Shown: positions 24,964 through 33,609 of the stretch, piece by piece | Layout of the letters: the number at the start of each line of letters is the position of its first letter | Numbering within the stretch: position 1 is the first letter of the stretch | Assembly: GCF_003545715.1 (NCBI RefSeq) | Contig: NZ_QVNU01000001.1 | Coordinates: forward strand, 248,001-312,000 | Origin: Taibaiella koreensis | Lineage (GTDB): Bacteria; Bacteroidota; Bacteroidia; Chitinophagales; Chitinophagaceae | Direction of reading: 5' to 3' | Length of the DNA stretch: 64,000 bases | Notes under the pieces: generated by a model | Told to the model about the DNA's origin: nothing | The model's input: only the letters and a program-made list of their open reading frames with translations | Databases searched by the model: none | Position numbers and translations under genes: made by a program

Positions 24964-26262
24964 TTATCGCTGCAAAGCCTTTTTGTAAGCTGCAAGGCAA
25001 CGGTCCCGGGCGGTAGCATGGTCTACCATGGGTTCCGGGTAAGCATCGCTGCCCCATTCGGGAACCCATTGCGCCAGGTACTTGCCGTCAGGATCGAACT
25101 TTTCGGTTTGCCTTTGCGGGTTGAAGATACGAAAATAAGGCGCAGCGTCGCAGCCGCAGCCGGCCGACCATTGCCAGTTGCCATTGTTGGCGGCGAGGTC
25201 GTAATCGAGTAGCTTTTGGGCAAAATAAGCCTCCCCCCAACGCCAGTCGATAAGCAGATGCTTGGTAAGAAAGCTGGCGGCGACCATACGTACGCGGTTA
25301 TGCATAAAACCTGTAGCATTGAGCTGGCGCATTCCGGCATCGACGATAGGATACCCGGTTTGCCCCCTACACCAGCGCTCGAACTCCGTCTCCTTATTGC
25401 GCCATACAATGCGGTCGTACTCTTCGCGGAAGGCAGTATTGACCACTCGTGGAAAATGCCACAGGATCATCATGAAAAACTCGCGCCAGATCAGTTCTTT
25501 AAGAAACGTATCGTTCCATTGTCTTGCATGACTGGCCAGTACCCTGATGCTGATGGTGCCGAAACGCAGGTGGATGCCCAACCTGGTGGTGCCTTCAATA
25601 GTAGGAATGTCGCGGGTTTTATCATAATGCCTGATCAGTGCTTCGTCGGGTGTGGAGGATGGGAACGGCTCTTTGCCGGCAACGAATCCCAGTTGCTTCA
25701 ACGACGGTATCACGGTCTTCTTTGAAGGGAAAAAGTTATGCTTGTACTTTTGAATGGGATAGGGTTTCAGGTGATCGTCTTCCAGCCGCGCCAGCCATTT
25801 CTTACTATAGGGCGTAAAGACGGTATAAGACGTACCATCGTCCTTGACCACCTCAGAGCGGTCAAAAATGACCTGGTCTTTAAATGTATGAAAAGAAATA
25901 CCCTCTTTTTTTAAAAGGCCGGCGATGGTGCTGTCCCGCTGGGTAGCATAGGGCTCATAGTCCCTGTTGGTGTATACCGCAGCAATATCGTGAGCTTTGA
26001 TCAGCTCCTGGAATGCTTCTACAGGCGTGCCGTGAAATACCTGCATTGCCGACCCCCATTTTTGCAACTGTCTGTCCAGTGCCAGGATCTGCTCATGAAT
26101 AAATACGACCCTCTTGTCTGCTTTTTCTTCCAGCTCATCTAAGATCGCAGTGTCGAAGATAAATATGGGGAGTACGGAAAGGTCGCCCTTTAAAGCGTGA
26201 TAAAGGCCGGCGTTATCGTCCAGGCGCAGGTCGCGCCGGAACCAGAATACAGCTGTTTTCAT
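24964..26262 (-). CDS. Deoxyribodipyrimidine photolyase / cryptochrome
   Basis: The 432-residue protein has an N-terminal antenna-binding Rossmann domain (FWFRRDLRLDDNAGLYHAL) and a C-terminal FAD domain with TRLGIHLRFGTISIR, ELIWREFFM and the tryptophan-rich block NNGNWQWSAGCGCDAAPYFR. This is the class I CPD photolyase pattern, which repairs UV cyclobutane dimers using blue light. A cryptochrome or 6-4 role cannot be excluded by eye. It overlaps the upstream aminotransferase-like gene by 4 bases (ATGA). Confidence 0.9.
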   Translation of the reverse strand: MKTAVFWFRRDLRLDDNAGLYHALKGDLSVLPIFIFDTAILDELEEKADKRVVFIHEQILALDRQLQKWGSAMQVFHGTPVEAFQELIKAHDIAAVYTNRDYEPYATQRDSTIAGLLKKEGISFHTFKDQVIFDRSEVVKDDGTSYTVFTPYSKKWLARLEDDHLKPYPIQKYKHNFFPSKKTVIPSLKQLGFVAGKEPFPSSTPDEALIRHYDKTRDIPTIEGTTRLGIHLRFGTISIRVLASHARQWNDTFLKELIWREFFMMILWHFPRVVNTAFREEYDRIVWRNKETEFERWCRGQTGYPIVDAGMRQLNATGFMHNRVRMVAASFLTKHLLIDWRWGEAYFAQKLLDYDLAANNGNWQWSAGCGCDAAPYFRIFNPQRQTEKFDPDGKYLAQWVPEWGSDAYPEPMVDHATARDRCLAAYKKALQR

Positions 26263-27068
26263 AGGGCAGCGTCAGATTGTTCAAAAAGATTACGGGTGAG
26301 CGTGCTGGAATATTCCCGGCCGTTAAACCGGCTTACCGGTTGTATGCCCCGTATGGTATTGGTCAGGAATATTTCATCTGCCTCCTGTAAGTCCTGTTCC
26401 GTGAGCATACCTTGCCTTAAGGTTATGCCGCCAATGCTTTCGTTTTTCAGCAAGGCGGTGCGGAATACCCCGGCAATGCAACCTTCGCTCAAAGGAGGTG
26501 TGATCGCAGCGCCGTCTTTAATGATCCATATATTTGAGATCGTACTCTCGGCGATACGGCCTGCGGGATTCAAGAGGAACGCATCGTCCCATCCCTGTTG
26601 TGCCGCTTCCCTGCCGGCAACAATATAGCAGAGCCGCGATGTCGTTTTTAAATGTGATATCTGATCGGAGGCCTTGACGGCCGTTCTGCAAATGCCGGTG
26701 TACAGCCCTCTTTCGGGCCATGCGCCGTGAGCAGTTGGTAAAGGCAGTAGCTCGATCATATATTGTAATGTTTGTAAAGAGTCGTCCCGGAAAAATTGGG
26801 TCCTGAGAATGCCCGTCTTAACGTCCTGATGAGCGAGCAGCGTCCGGTGCAATGCCTTATGCCATACCTCCGGTTCGATGGCAGGAAAGCCAAGCAGCGC
26901 CAGGCTATCCGCGGCTCTTTTTTCATGCAGCTGCAAGCGCCTTATGTTGCCATCCTGCCAGAGCATGGTTTCGATGAGGCCTTCTCCATACCGCAAGGCG
27001 CGGTTCCGGACGGTGATCAGGAGCTCCTCGTCGGAGCAGATCACGCCATTATAGTTGAGCAGGGGCAT
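26259..27068 (-). CDS. PLP-dependent class IV aminotransferase-like enzyme (PabC-like)
   Basis: With the start at ATG 27068 the protein has 269 residues. ALRYGEGLIETM is the conserved N-terminal block. Lys141 in SHLKTTSRL is the Schiff-base lysine. ESTISNIWIIKDG, followed by TPPLSEGCIAGVFR, forms the phosphate-binding part. The size and motifs fit 4-amino-4-deoxychorismate lyase for folate synthesis, but D-amino acid or branched-chain transaminases share them. pabA/pabB are not nearby. It is the first gene of an operon with photolyase and a hydrolase. Confidence 0.8.
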   Translation of the reverse strand: MPLLNYNGVICSDEELLITVRNRALRYGEGLIETMLWQDGNIRRLQLHEKRAADSLALLGFPAIEPEVWHKALHRTLLAHQDVKTGILRTQFFRDDSLQTLQYMIELLPLPTAHGAWPERGLYTGICRTAVKASDQISHLKTTSRLCYIVAGREAAQQGWDDAFLLNPAGRIAESTISNIWIIKDGAAITPPLSEGCIAGVFRTALLKNESIGGITLRQGMLTEQDLQEADEIFLTNTIRGIQPVSRFNGREYSSTLTRNLFEQSDAAL

Positions 27069-27087
27069 ATAGGAGTATTTTGAAGAG

Positions 27088-27095
27088 CAAATATA
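27088..27095 (-). promoter_or_regulatory. -7 box (TATATTTG) of the PabC-like/photolyase/hydrolase operon
   Basis: TATATTTG on the minus strand matches TAnnTTTG and lies 19 bases upstream of the ATG at 27068. Confidence 0.5.
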
Positions 27096-27158
27096 TTTTA
27101 TCGGTGTGGCTTTAAGGCGGGGCAACTTTTCGGCTTCTTGTTTGTCATCGGTATTATA

Positions 27159-27743
27159 ATGCTGTTTATGCGCCTTTTGTTCGGAACGTTACTTGCCTTA
27201 GGTTTACTTTCCGGTATCCCGGCTCCGGCACAGGAGCAGCGGGATAGCGCGAAAACCGTGGTTCCTGATACTACAAATGTCAAGCCGGCTTCGAGCGCCG
27301 GCTTCCAGCTGTTGCCTAAGTTGGGGCTGGGTATGTCCCGGAATTTTCTGGTCGACATAGGCTTGATCGGCTACAGCTACATTCCCGATAAGTCGAAGTC
27401 GCACTACTATGATGCCAACATCAGCGTGATGACTTATATCGGGCGGCATACGATGGTGATGCCTAAACTGGACCTCCAGGCCTCGCTGTTCCCCATCGAT
27501 CATGAAGAACTGCTTTGCTTCAATGTAGGGCTGGATGCAGGTCTGCTCACCGATTTCAGGCAATCGGCCATCATGCTCACGCCCAAAGCGGGTTTCTCCC
27601 TGGCCACAGGCTTGTTGCGGCTATACTATCTGCACAATTTCCTCCTTCGTGATAAAACATTGTTTCCCGGTTATGGACGGCACGGCGTGCTGCTCGAAAT
27701 CAATATCTCCGTGCTGCAAGGCAAAGGATTCAAATTGATGTAG
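27159..27743 (+). CDS. Exported protein of unknown function, probably outer-membrane-associated
   Basis: The protein has about 194 residues (an ATG at 27168 gives 191). A signal peptide (MRLLFGTLLALGLLSG, then PAPAQEQ) is followed by alternating strands such as PKLGLGMSRNFLVDIGLIGYS, and the C-terminus repeats this style. The pattern suggests a small beta-barrel or outer-membrane-linked protein. No family is recognised. It is divergent from the PabC-like gene and single. Confidence 0.6.
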   Translation: MLFMRLLFGTLLALGLLSGIPAPAQEQRDSAKTVVPDTTNVKPASSAGFQLLPKLGLGMSRNFLVDIGLIGYSYIPDKSKSHYYDANISVMTYIGRHTMVMPKLDLQASLFPIDHEELLCFNVGLDAGLLTDFRQSAIMLTPKAGFSLATGLLRLYYLHNFLLRDKTLFPGYGRHGVLLEINISVLQGKGFKLM

Positions 27744-27765
27744 GCCGTGCACTTGCTATAAAACA

Positions 27766-27800
27766 TACCGGGAAAACCTTCTGCAAGATTTTCCCGGTAG
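27766..27800. terminator. Convergent hairpin between the exported protein gene and asnS
   Basis: Perfect 11-base stem TACCGGGAAAA / TTTTCCCGGTA with a 12-base loop. T runs lie within the arms, so it can act in either direction. Confidence 0.6.
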
Positions 27801-27824
27801 CAATAAGTAAAGTCGTACATCGCT

Positions 27825-29255
27825 TTAGAAATCGGCGTTCTTCGGCGTGCGGGGGAAAGGGATCACATCTCTTATATTGGTCATGCCCGTAACGAAAAGC
27901 ACCATTCGCTCAAAACCCAGTCCGAAGCCGGCATGCGGCGCGGTGCCAAAACGGCGGCTATCGAGGTACCAGTACATTTCTTCTTTGGGGATATGCATCT
28001 CCTCCATGCGCTGCTGCAGCTTATCGAGTCTTTCTTCCCTTTGTGAGCCACCGACGATCTCACCGATGCCCGGCGCCAGGATGTCCATAGCAGCTACGGT
28101 TTTTCCGTCGTCGTTGAGGCGCATGTAGAAAGACTTGATGTCTTTAGGATAATTGGTGACGATTACCGGCTTCTTGAAATGTTTTTCCACCAGGTAGCGC
28201 TCATGCTCGCTCTGCAGATCGGTGCCCCACTGTATGTCGTACTGAAATTGTTTTTTCTTGTACGGTTTGGATTGCAGCAGGATATCGATCGCCTCGGTAT
28301 AGGTGATCCGCTCAAATTTATTGTTCAGCACAAACTCCAATTTCTCGATAAGGCCCATTTCGCTGCGCTCGGCCTGGGGTTTGGCTTTCTCCTCTTCAGT
28401 CAGGCGCTGCGACAGGAATTCGAGATCTTCCCGGTTGTGCTCCAGCGCATAACCGATAATGTACTGGATGAATTCCTCAGCCAGGTCCATGTTGTCGTTG
28501 AGATCGTTGAAGGCTACTTCAGGTTCCACCATCCAGAACTCTGCCAAATGTCTTGCCGTATTCGAATTCTCCGCACGGAAGGTAGGGCCGAAGGTATAGA
28601 CCTCGCCCAGCGCCATAGCACCCAGCTCGGCTTCCAATTGCCCGCTTACGGTAAGATTGGTAGCCCTTCCGAAGAAATCTTCCTTATAGTCGATACCGCC
28701 ATCCTCATTCCTCGGCGGATTTTCGGGCGACAGGGTGCTTACCCGGAACATTTCGCCGGCGCCTTCGGCGTCGGAGGCGGTAATAATGGGCGTATGCAGG
28801 TATACAAAGCCTTTTTCGTTGTAGAATTTATGGATGGCATAAGCCAGGGTATGCCTTACCCTGAATACCGCGCCGAAGGTATTGGTGCGGAAACGCAGGT
28901 GTGCGATCTCCCGGAGGTACTCCAGCGAGGGGCGGTTCTTCAGTTGCAAAGGATATTCCTCGCCGCTGCATTCGCCCAATACGGTTACCGCTGCCGCTTT
29001 TACTTCCACACGCTGGCCCTTGCCTTGCGAGGCGATCACCGTACCCGTTATCTCAAGCGATGCGCCGGTAGTGATGCGTTTCAGCAGGCTTTCGTCCATA
29101 TGCTCAAAGTCAATTACGACCTGCAGATTATTCAGGGTAGAGCCATCGTTAAGCGCGATGAACTGGTTGTTGCGGAACGACCGCACCCAGCCTTTAATGG
29201 TTACCTCATAATCCGTTTGTTCGTTGTGCAGAATTGCTTTGATCTTTGTTCGCAT
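27825..29255 (-). CDS. asnS: Asparaginyl-tRNA synthetase
   Basis: The 476-residue class II synthetase charges tRNA-Asn with asparagine. The N-terminal OB-fold anticodon domain ([21 protein letters not shown]) is followed by the catalytic domain with [21 protein letters not shown] (motif 2) and [15 protein letters not shown] (motif 3). The presence of AsnS suggests that direct charging is available in addition to any Gat-based route. It is a single gene with its own promoter. Confidence 0.96.
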   Translation of the reverse strand: MRTKIKAILHNEQTDYEVTIKGWVRSFRNNQFIALNDGSTLNNLQVVIDFEHMDESLLKRITTGASLEITGTVIASQGKGQRVEVKAAAVTVLGECSGEEYPLQLKNRPSLEYLREIAHLRFRTNTFGAVFRVRHTLAYAIHKFYNEKGFVYLHTPIITASDAEGAGEMFRVSTLSPENPPRNEDGGIDYKEDFFGRATNLTVSGQLEAELGAMALGEVYTFGPTFRAENSNTARHLAEFWMVEPEVAFNDLNDNMDLAEEFIQYIIGYALEHNREDLEFLSQRLTEEEKAKPQAERSEMGLIEKLEFVLNNKFERITYTEAIDILLQSKPYKKKQFQYDIQWGTDLQSEHERYLVEKHFKKPVIVTNYPKDIKSFYMRLNDDGKTVAAMDILAPGIGEIVGGSQREERLDKLQQRMEEMHIPKEEMYWYLDSRRFGTAPHAGFGLGFERMVLFVTGMTNIRDVIPFPRTPKNADF

Positions 29256-29290
29256 TGTTTTTGGAATTAAATTCTATTTTTTCAGGGATG

Positions 29291-29298
29291 CAAAAATA
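29291..29298 (-). promoter_or_regulatory. -7 box (TATTTTTG) of asnS
   Basis: TATTTTTG on the minus strand fits TAnnTTTG and lies 35 bases upstream of the asnS ATG. Confidence 0.45.
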
Positions 29299-29353
29299 AG
29301 ATTTCCTTTTTATGTTACTGAAAAAATAGCCATGCTCCCGGTGAGTAAGCGAT

Positions 29354-31864
29354 TTATCGGGCATTGTTTACATAAAAATATTGTTGGCCCGATACCGGCC
29401 CGTGACTGGTAAAGCCCTGCAGGTGGATAAGGAACCGGCCGGAAATATCGTTGGCAAAGCAACGGATCTCGGCTTCGCCCCGGTCGTCGGTCATTACAAG
29501 ATGCTCCCAGAGCAAAGTAGTGACCGGAATATAACCAGGCACAGCCTGCATTTCAGGTGTTGCGCTGTAGAAGGCCCTGTCTTGCCAGGTAGCCCGGAGC
29601 AGCGCCAGGAACTTGCCCCTGGTGGTGTCGGGGCAGCCGATATATTTGACCAGGCCTGCTTTTCGGTAGGGCAGCGGAGGGCCGGGATAGAAGTAATACT
29701 CGCCGTCTACCGGCCGGAGCCCTGTTCCGTGCGCACAATTGATCCAGGGAATGTTCAGCCCTTCCCGGCTCTCATCGAAATGGAACATACAGATATAATC
29801 CCTGCCGCAGTCGCCAATAAAAATATTGTCGCCTACCATCCTGTATTGTTCTTTCAGCGCATCAATAGGATCTGAGTGCCGCCGGCCGGTGATCTCTACT
29901 TCCTGCAATTGGATCATCTTGTCCAGGTAAAGGCGATAGCCCTGGTCGGTCAATGGGCTGGTCTGCATATCACGTAAAGGCGGGAAAGTGTGCGCCCGGG
30001 CGGCCATATTGTGGTTAAACTGTTCCAGGGCATCGGCATCTGTACTGAGCCGGAAGCCATGGATATAGCTATATTTTTTTCGTTGTATAGGCGAAAGGTA
30101 CAAGAATGACCCATAAGGGCCGGTAAGGTCAGCATAGCCCAGGAAAAAATGGCCCGATGAATCGGTGCGACGCAAGCGCACCTGCGTATCGGCGGCGATA
30201 AGGTAATCCAGCGGTACCTTTGGCGGCCTCATTTCATAAAGGACTTTACCGCTGATGCCCTGTGCCATGCCGGCGGGTGCTGTGTGGGCTGCCGGATTAT
30301 CCTGCCACCAGGAATGGCTCCGGAAACAAGTCAGCAACGCAAGGTCGCGCCGTTCGTTATCCAAATTTGCGAGGGATGATAATACGGCCGAAGGAAAATG
30401 CCGGCCGGCGTAGTAATAGTCCGGTAGCGATGGCGCCAGCAGGCTGTCGTAAAGCGGGCTGCTGACGACGCCAAGAGAAAAGTAGCCTTTAGCCGGTAAT
30501 CCCAGGTTATCGGTTAGTCTGACTTTTATTTTTATTGCCGAGCGGGATTGGTATACCGTACTGTCGGTGCCTATGATTGCCAGGTCCTGTTGTTCCGGCG
30601 GTATGTAAATACAGCGCTCCGCGAGCGGGTTGCCCTGGAGGTCGGTCAATGTAGCTGCAACCAGGCCCGGCGCCATGTGCTGCAACGGAATAGTCATACG
30701 GCCTTCCCTTCCGGAAAAGCGGATGCCGGTGCTGTAAAGAATATCCTTGAAGTTGTGCAGCACCACATAAAGATCATTAGCGGTACCGGCCGCATATATC
30801 TTCAGCTCGAGGCTATCCCCTGCTGTGCTGTTGCCGGTATGGAGTGCATAGCCCTCTTTGCCGACCGGAGGGAACTGAACCTTGTAGTCCAGGCCCGCAT
30901 CGGTATGGATCGTATAGGTTGCCCCGTATTTAGGTGCCAGGTGAAAGCTGCCGCTGTTACCGGTAATGAAATGCAGGCGGGCAACCGGTTTCCCGTTTTC
31001 TCTTACTTCACCATGTTGCGGTGTCGCCGGAGAAATATTGCCTCCGATCTCGAAGGCCACCTTACAATCATGCCCTTCGAGCAGGTTGCCGCTCTCGGGA
31101 TAACATGTGATGAGCGGGATAGGCAGGTTTACTGTTGTGCTCAGATAAGAGGTCTCCTTGCCTGTCTTCAGGATAGCTTCTAGCTGTAACGGCTCTTCCA
31201 GCAAGCTATCCGGCAATTCAAGTATCAGGTCGCCCGTTGCCGTTGTTTTGCGGGTGCCTTGCTGGCGCAGCCGGTTGCCTTGCATCAGGCGGTAGTGCAA
31301 TGTTTTGCCGGCTGCCGTGCTCAGGTCCGGCTGGATCAGCTGAAAATGCCTGTTGCCGCGTGTTGCCGGCATACCGTCCCGCTCTTTGAGCTGCCATTCC
31401 CGCCCTTTTGTCTTCAAGACGCGGATCCACCGTTCCGAAAGTATTTTGTCGGGGTAGGAAAGCTGGTTGTTGGTATAGCTGATCAGGCGGTAGGCGCCCT
31501 CCGGCAGGCGGGACGGCAGGTAAAGATGCCCTTTGGCGATCCCTTGTTCTAGTACAAATCTTGCAGAAGTCAGTATGCTGTCTGTTGCGATATGCTGCAG
31601 CAGCACAAAAAGGGTATTCCGGTTGCTATCGGCCGGCTCCAGGGAATATGCCGTAAACCAGATCGACTCTTCCGGTAGATAAGTGGTTTTGTCCAGGTGG
31701 AGGTACAACGATTCCGGCGCATGATAGCGGTCGTAGTGTTCCAATGCCCGGACTGTTTTAGCAGGAGGCTGGGCGTTTGCGGTCAGGCAGGCGTAAAGGA
31801 GCATTAACCCGGTTATCAGGTAAGGCAGGGCGCGTCCTGTGGTGACAATAGTTGGTGGTTTCAT
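29354..31864 (-). CDS. Large secreted protein with macroglobulin-like N-terminus, unknown function
   Basis: With the start at ATG 31864 the protein has 836 residues. A signal peptide (LITGLMLLYACLTANAQ) is followed by ESLYLHLDKTTYLPEESIWF, a form of the 'LYLHTDK.YYPGE.IWF' motif of MG2-like domains found in many Bacteroidota surface proteins. Beyond this there are repeated immunoglobulin-like segments and no enzyme motif was recognised. It could be a periplasmic or surface partner of TonB-dependent receptors. It is monocistronic, between asnS and the CCA-type gene. Confidence 0.65.
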   Translation of the reverse strand: MKPPTIVTTGRALPYLITGLMLLYACLTANAQPPAKTVRALEHYDRYHAPESLYLHLDKTTYLPEESIWFTAYSLEPADSNRNTLFVLLQHIATDSILTSARFVLEQGIAKGHLYLPSRLPEGAYRLISYTNNQLSYPDKILSERWIRVLKTKGREWQLKERDGMPATRGNRHFQLIQPDLSTAAGKTLHYRLMQGNRLRQQGTRKTTATGDLILELPDSLLEEPLQLEAILKTGKETSYLSTTVNLPIPLITCYPESGNLLEGHDCKVAFEIGGNISPATPQHGEVRENGKPVARLHFITGNSGSFHLAPKYGATYTIHTDAGLDYKVQFPPVGKEGYALHTGNSTAGDSLELKIYAAGTANDLYVVLHNFKDILYSTGIRFSGREGRMTIPLQHMAPGLVAATLTDLQGNPLAERCIYIPPEQQDLAIIGTDSTVYQSRSAIKIKVRLTDNLGLPAKGYFSLGVVSSPLYDSLLAPSLPDYYYAGRHFPSAVLSSLANLDNERRDLALLTCFRSHSWWQDNPAAHTAPAGMAQGISGKVLYEMRPPKVPLDYLIAADTQVRLRRTDSSGHFFLGYADLTGPYGSFLYLSPIQRKKYSYIHGFRLSTDADALEQFNHNMAARAHTFPPLRDMQTSPLTDQGYRLYLDKMIQLQEVEITGRRHSDPIDALKEQYRMVGDNIFIGDCGRDYICMFHFDESREGLNIPWINCAHGTGLRPVDGEYYFYPGPPLPYRKAGLVKYIGCPDTTRGKFLALLRATWQDRAFYSATPEMQAVPGYIPVTTLLWEHLVMTDDRGEAEIRCFANDISGRFLIHLQGFTSHGPVSGQQYFYVNNAR

Positions 31865-31967
31865 CGGTCGATGACAGCAGGGAGACATTAAAATACTATC
31901 CTGCCTGCAATGTACCTACTAAGGAGAGCGCAGGGCATACCTGCTTTCCTGTAATTTCTCCTGATAT

Positions 31968-33389
31968 TCAGGCAACCGGAGAAATGTTGAGCGTGGCCGC
32001 AAACGCCAGCATGAAATGCTGTGCGGCTTCATGCTCGTTAGGGATAATGCCGTCGAGTATGGCTTCGCGTATGGCCGTCTTGATGGTGCCCACTTCGCGG
32101 GAAGGCGAAAGACCGAAGGTAGCCATGATCTCCTCGCCCGATACGGGCGGCTGCCAGTTCCTGATCTTATCTTTCTCTTCAACCTCTTTAAGGCGTACGC
32201 GCACCAGCTCGAAGTTTTCCAGGTAGCGCACTACTTTTTCCTTGTTCTTGGAGGTAATATCGGCTTCGCACAAGGTCATCAGGTCGTCGATATCGTCGCC
32301 CGCATCGAAGAGCAGGCGGCGGATGGCAGAATCAGTAATATTCTCTTTTGTCAGCGATACGGGCCTGTGGTGGAGCTCGATCAGCTTTTTGACATATTGC
32401 ATCCTGTCGTTGAGCGGCAGGCGCAGGTTGTTGAATATTTTGGGTACCAGCCGGCCGCTTACCACCTCGTGGCCATGGAAGGTCCACCCGTGGCCGGGTT
32501 CAAACTTTTTGGTCGGTGCCTTCCCTATGTCGTGTAACAAGGCTGCCCAGCGCAGCCACAGGTTATCGGTGTGCCGGGCAATATTGTCGACCACTTGCAG
32601 GGTATGGTAAAAATTGTCTTTGTGACCTTTATTGTCTACATATTCGGTGCCGGCCAGCGCGGTAAGCTGCGGTAAAATGCGGGCGAGCAGACCGCTGCGG
32701 TACAGCAGGTCGAGGCCTGTGGAAGGCTTTGCGCTCATCATGATCTTATTCAGCTCGTCGGCGATACGTTCTTTGGAAATGATATCGATCCGTTCGGCTT
32801 GCTGCCGTATGCTGTCAAAGCAATGGGTCTCGATATGAAACTGCAGCTGTGTGGCAAACCGGATGGCCCGCATCATGCGTAACGGATCGTCGCTGAAAGT
32901 TTGGTCAGGCGCGAGAGGCGTGCGAATGATCTTGTCTTCGATATCTCTGAGACCTTCGAAGGGATCGATCAACTGGCCGAAATCCGTTTCATTAAGGCTG
33001 ATCGCCATGGCATTGATGGTGAAATCGCGCCGGTTCTGATCGTCCTCCAGCGTGCCGGTGCTTACTTTGGGGTTGCGGGAACCTCTTTCGTATGATTCCT
33101 GCCGCGCGCCCACAAATTCCAGCTCCACGCCGGGCAGTTTGAGCTGCGCCGTACCGTAAGTTTTAAAAAAACTGACCTTGGGTTTGGGCTTGAACGAGGT
33201 TGCGACCTCATGCGCCAGGGCAATGCCGTCGCCCACGCAGACGACATCGATATCTTTGCTGGGCCGGCCAAGTATCTTGTCCCGCACAAAACCACCGATA
33301 GCATAGGCCGGTACGCCGATGCGATGCGCCGCATGCGCTATTTTTTCAAACAGTTGCTGCTCAAAGGCCGTAAGCTCAATCTTTGTCAA
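31968..33389 (-). CDS. CCA-adding-type tRNA nucleotidyltransferase / poly(A) polymerase with HD domain
   Basis: The class II polymerase head has [20 protein letters not shown] (Asp46 and Asp48 as metal ligands) and DFTINAMAI (DxTINA-type motif), then [12 protein letters not shown], and a C-terminal HD domain ([13 protein letters not shown]). It adds or repairs the CCA end of tRNA, or polyadenylates RNA. No in-frame ATG lies between the promoter box at 33414-33421 and the conserved start of the fold, so TTG at 33389 (TTGACAAAGATT) is proposed as start, giving 473 residues. A GTG- or ATG-started longer frame would begin upstream of the promoter. Confidence 0.85.
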   Translation of the reverse strand: MTKIELTAFEQQLFEKIAHAAHRIGVPAYAIGGFVRDKILGRPSKDIDVVCVGDGIALAHEVATSFKPKPKVSFFKTYGTAQLKLPGVELEFVGARQESYERGSRNPKVSTGTLEDDQNRRDFTINAMAISLNETDFGQLIDPFEGLRDIEDKIIRTPLAPDQTFSDDPLRMMRAIRFATQLQFHIETHCFDSIRQQAERIDIISKERIADELNKIMMSAKPSTGLDLLYRSGLLARILPQLTALAGTEYVDNKGHKDNFYHTLQVVDNIARHTDNLWLRWAALLHDIGKAPTKKFEPGHGWTFHGHEVVSGRLVPKIFNNLRLPLNDRMQYVKKLIELHHRPVSLTKENITDSAIRRLLFDAGDDIDDLMTLCEADITSKNKEKVVRYLENFELVRVRLKEVEEKDKIRNWQPPVSGEEIMATFGLSPSREVGTIKTAIREAILDGIIPNEHEAAQHFMLAFAATLNISPVA

Positions 33390-33413
33390 AATGGTAACGG
33401 TACTGATGAGGCG

Positions 33414-33421
33414 CAAAGATA
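33414..33421 (-). promoter_or_regulatory. -7 box (TATCTTTG) of the CCA-type nucleotidyltransferase gene
   Basis: TATCTTTG on the minus strand matches TAnnTTTG; TTTCG, a weak -33 element, lies 20 bases upstream of it. It sets the likely transcript start near 33408 and hence the TTG start of the gene. Confidence 0.55.
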
Positions 33422-33470
33422 ATGCATTTAGGAGCCCTAATCGAAAATGCCGGTATGCCGGAATGTATAT

Positions 33471-33501
33471 TTTGTAAATGCGGCAGACCATCCTACCTTT
33501 G
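33471..33501 (+). promoter_or_regulatory. Promoter of the fluoride riboswitch transcript (TTTG ... TACCTTTG)
   Basis: TACCTTTG at 33494-33501 is a good -7 box and TTTTG ends at 33474. Transcription would begin near 33507, just before the aptamer. Confidence 0.55.
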
Positions 33502-33510
33502 TGGTATCAA

Positions 33511-33606
33511 GGTGATGGTGCTCCACCTACTGAACCGCCCGCTGAGGGATGATGACGCCTGCAATAGGAATTGACCGGGACTATGGTCCCTAAAAATTGT
33601 TGCAGG
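33511..33606 (+). promoter_or_regulatory. Fluoride riboswitch (crcB motif) with candidate translational expression platform
   Basis: The aptamer begins GGTGATGGTGCTCCACC, then AACCG, a CCC/GGG stem, and ATGATGACGCCTGC. This matches the crcB consensus (GGxGAUGGxxUUCCxCC ... AACCG ... GAUGAUGCCUxC). The pseudoknot GGTG (33516-33519) with CGCC (33556-33559) is intact. Downstream CCTGCAA (33558-33564) is complementary to TTGCAGG (33600-33606), which sits just before the ATG at 33610, and an internal GGGAC/GTCCC hairpin lies between. Without fluoride this helix could cover the translation start. Known riboswitches of this class switch on fluoride exporters. The gene behind is a CLC-F transporter, which supports the call. 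Confidence 0.88.
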
Positions 33607-33609
33607 TAT

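Noticed and set aside
28179-29270. 363-residue open frame antisense to asnS
   Set aside because: The same reasoning applies: asnS has all class II synthetase motifs, and the antisense frame shows no fold or promoter of its own.
33571-33609. Start of the CLC-F protein at an upstream TTG
   Set aside because: That codon is inside the riboswitch; the resulting extra 13 residues do not resemble a CLC N-terminus, and the ATG at 33610 fits the platform.
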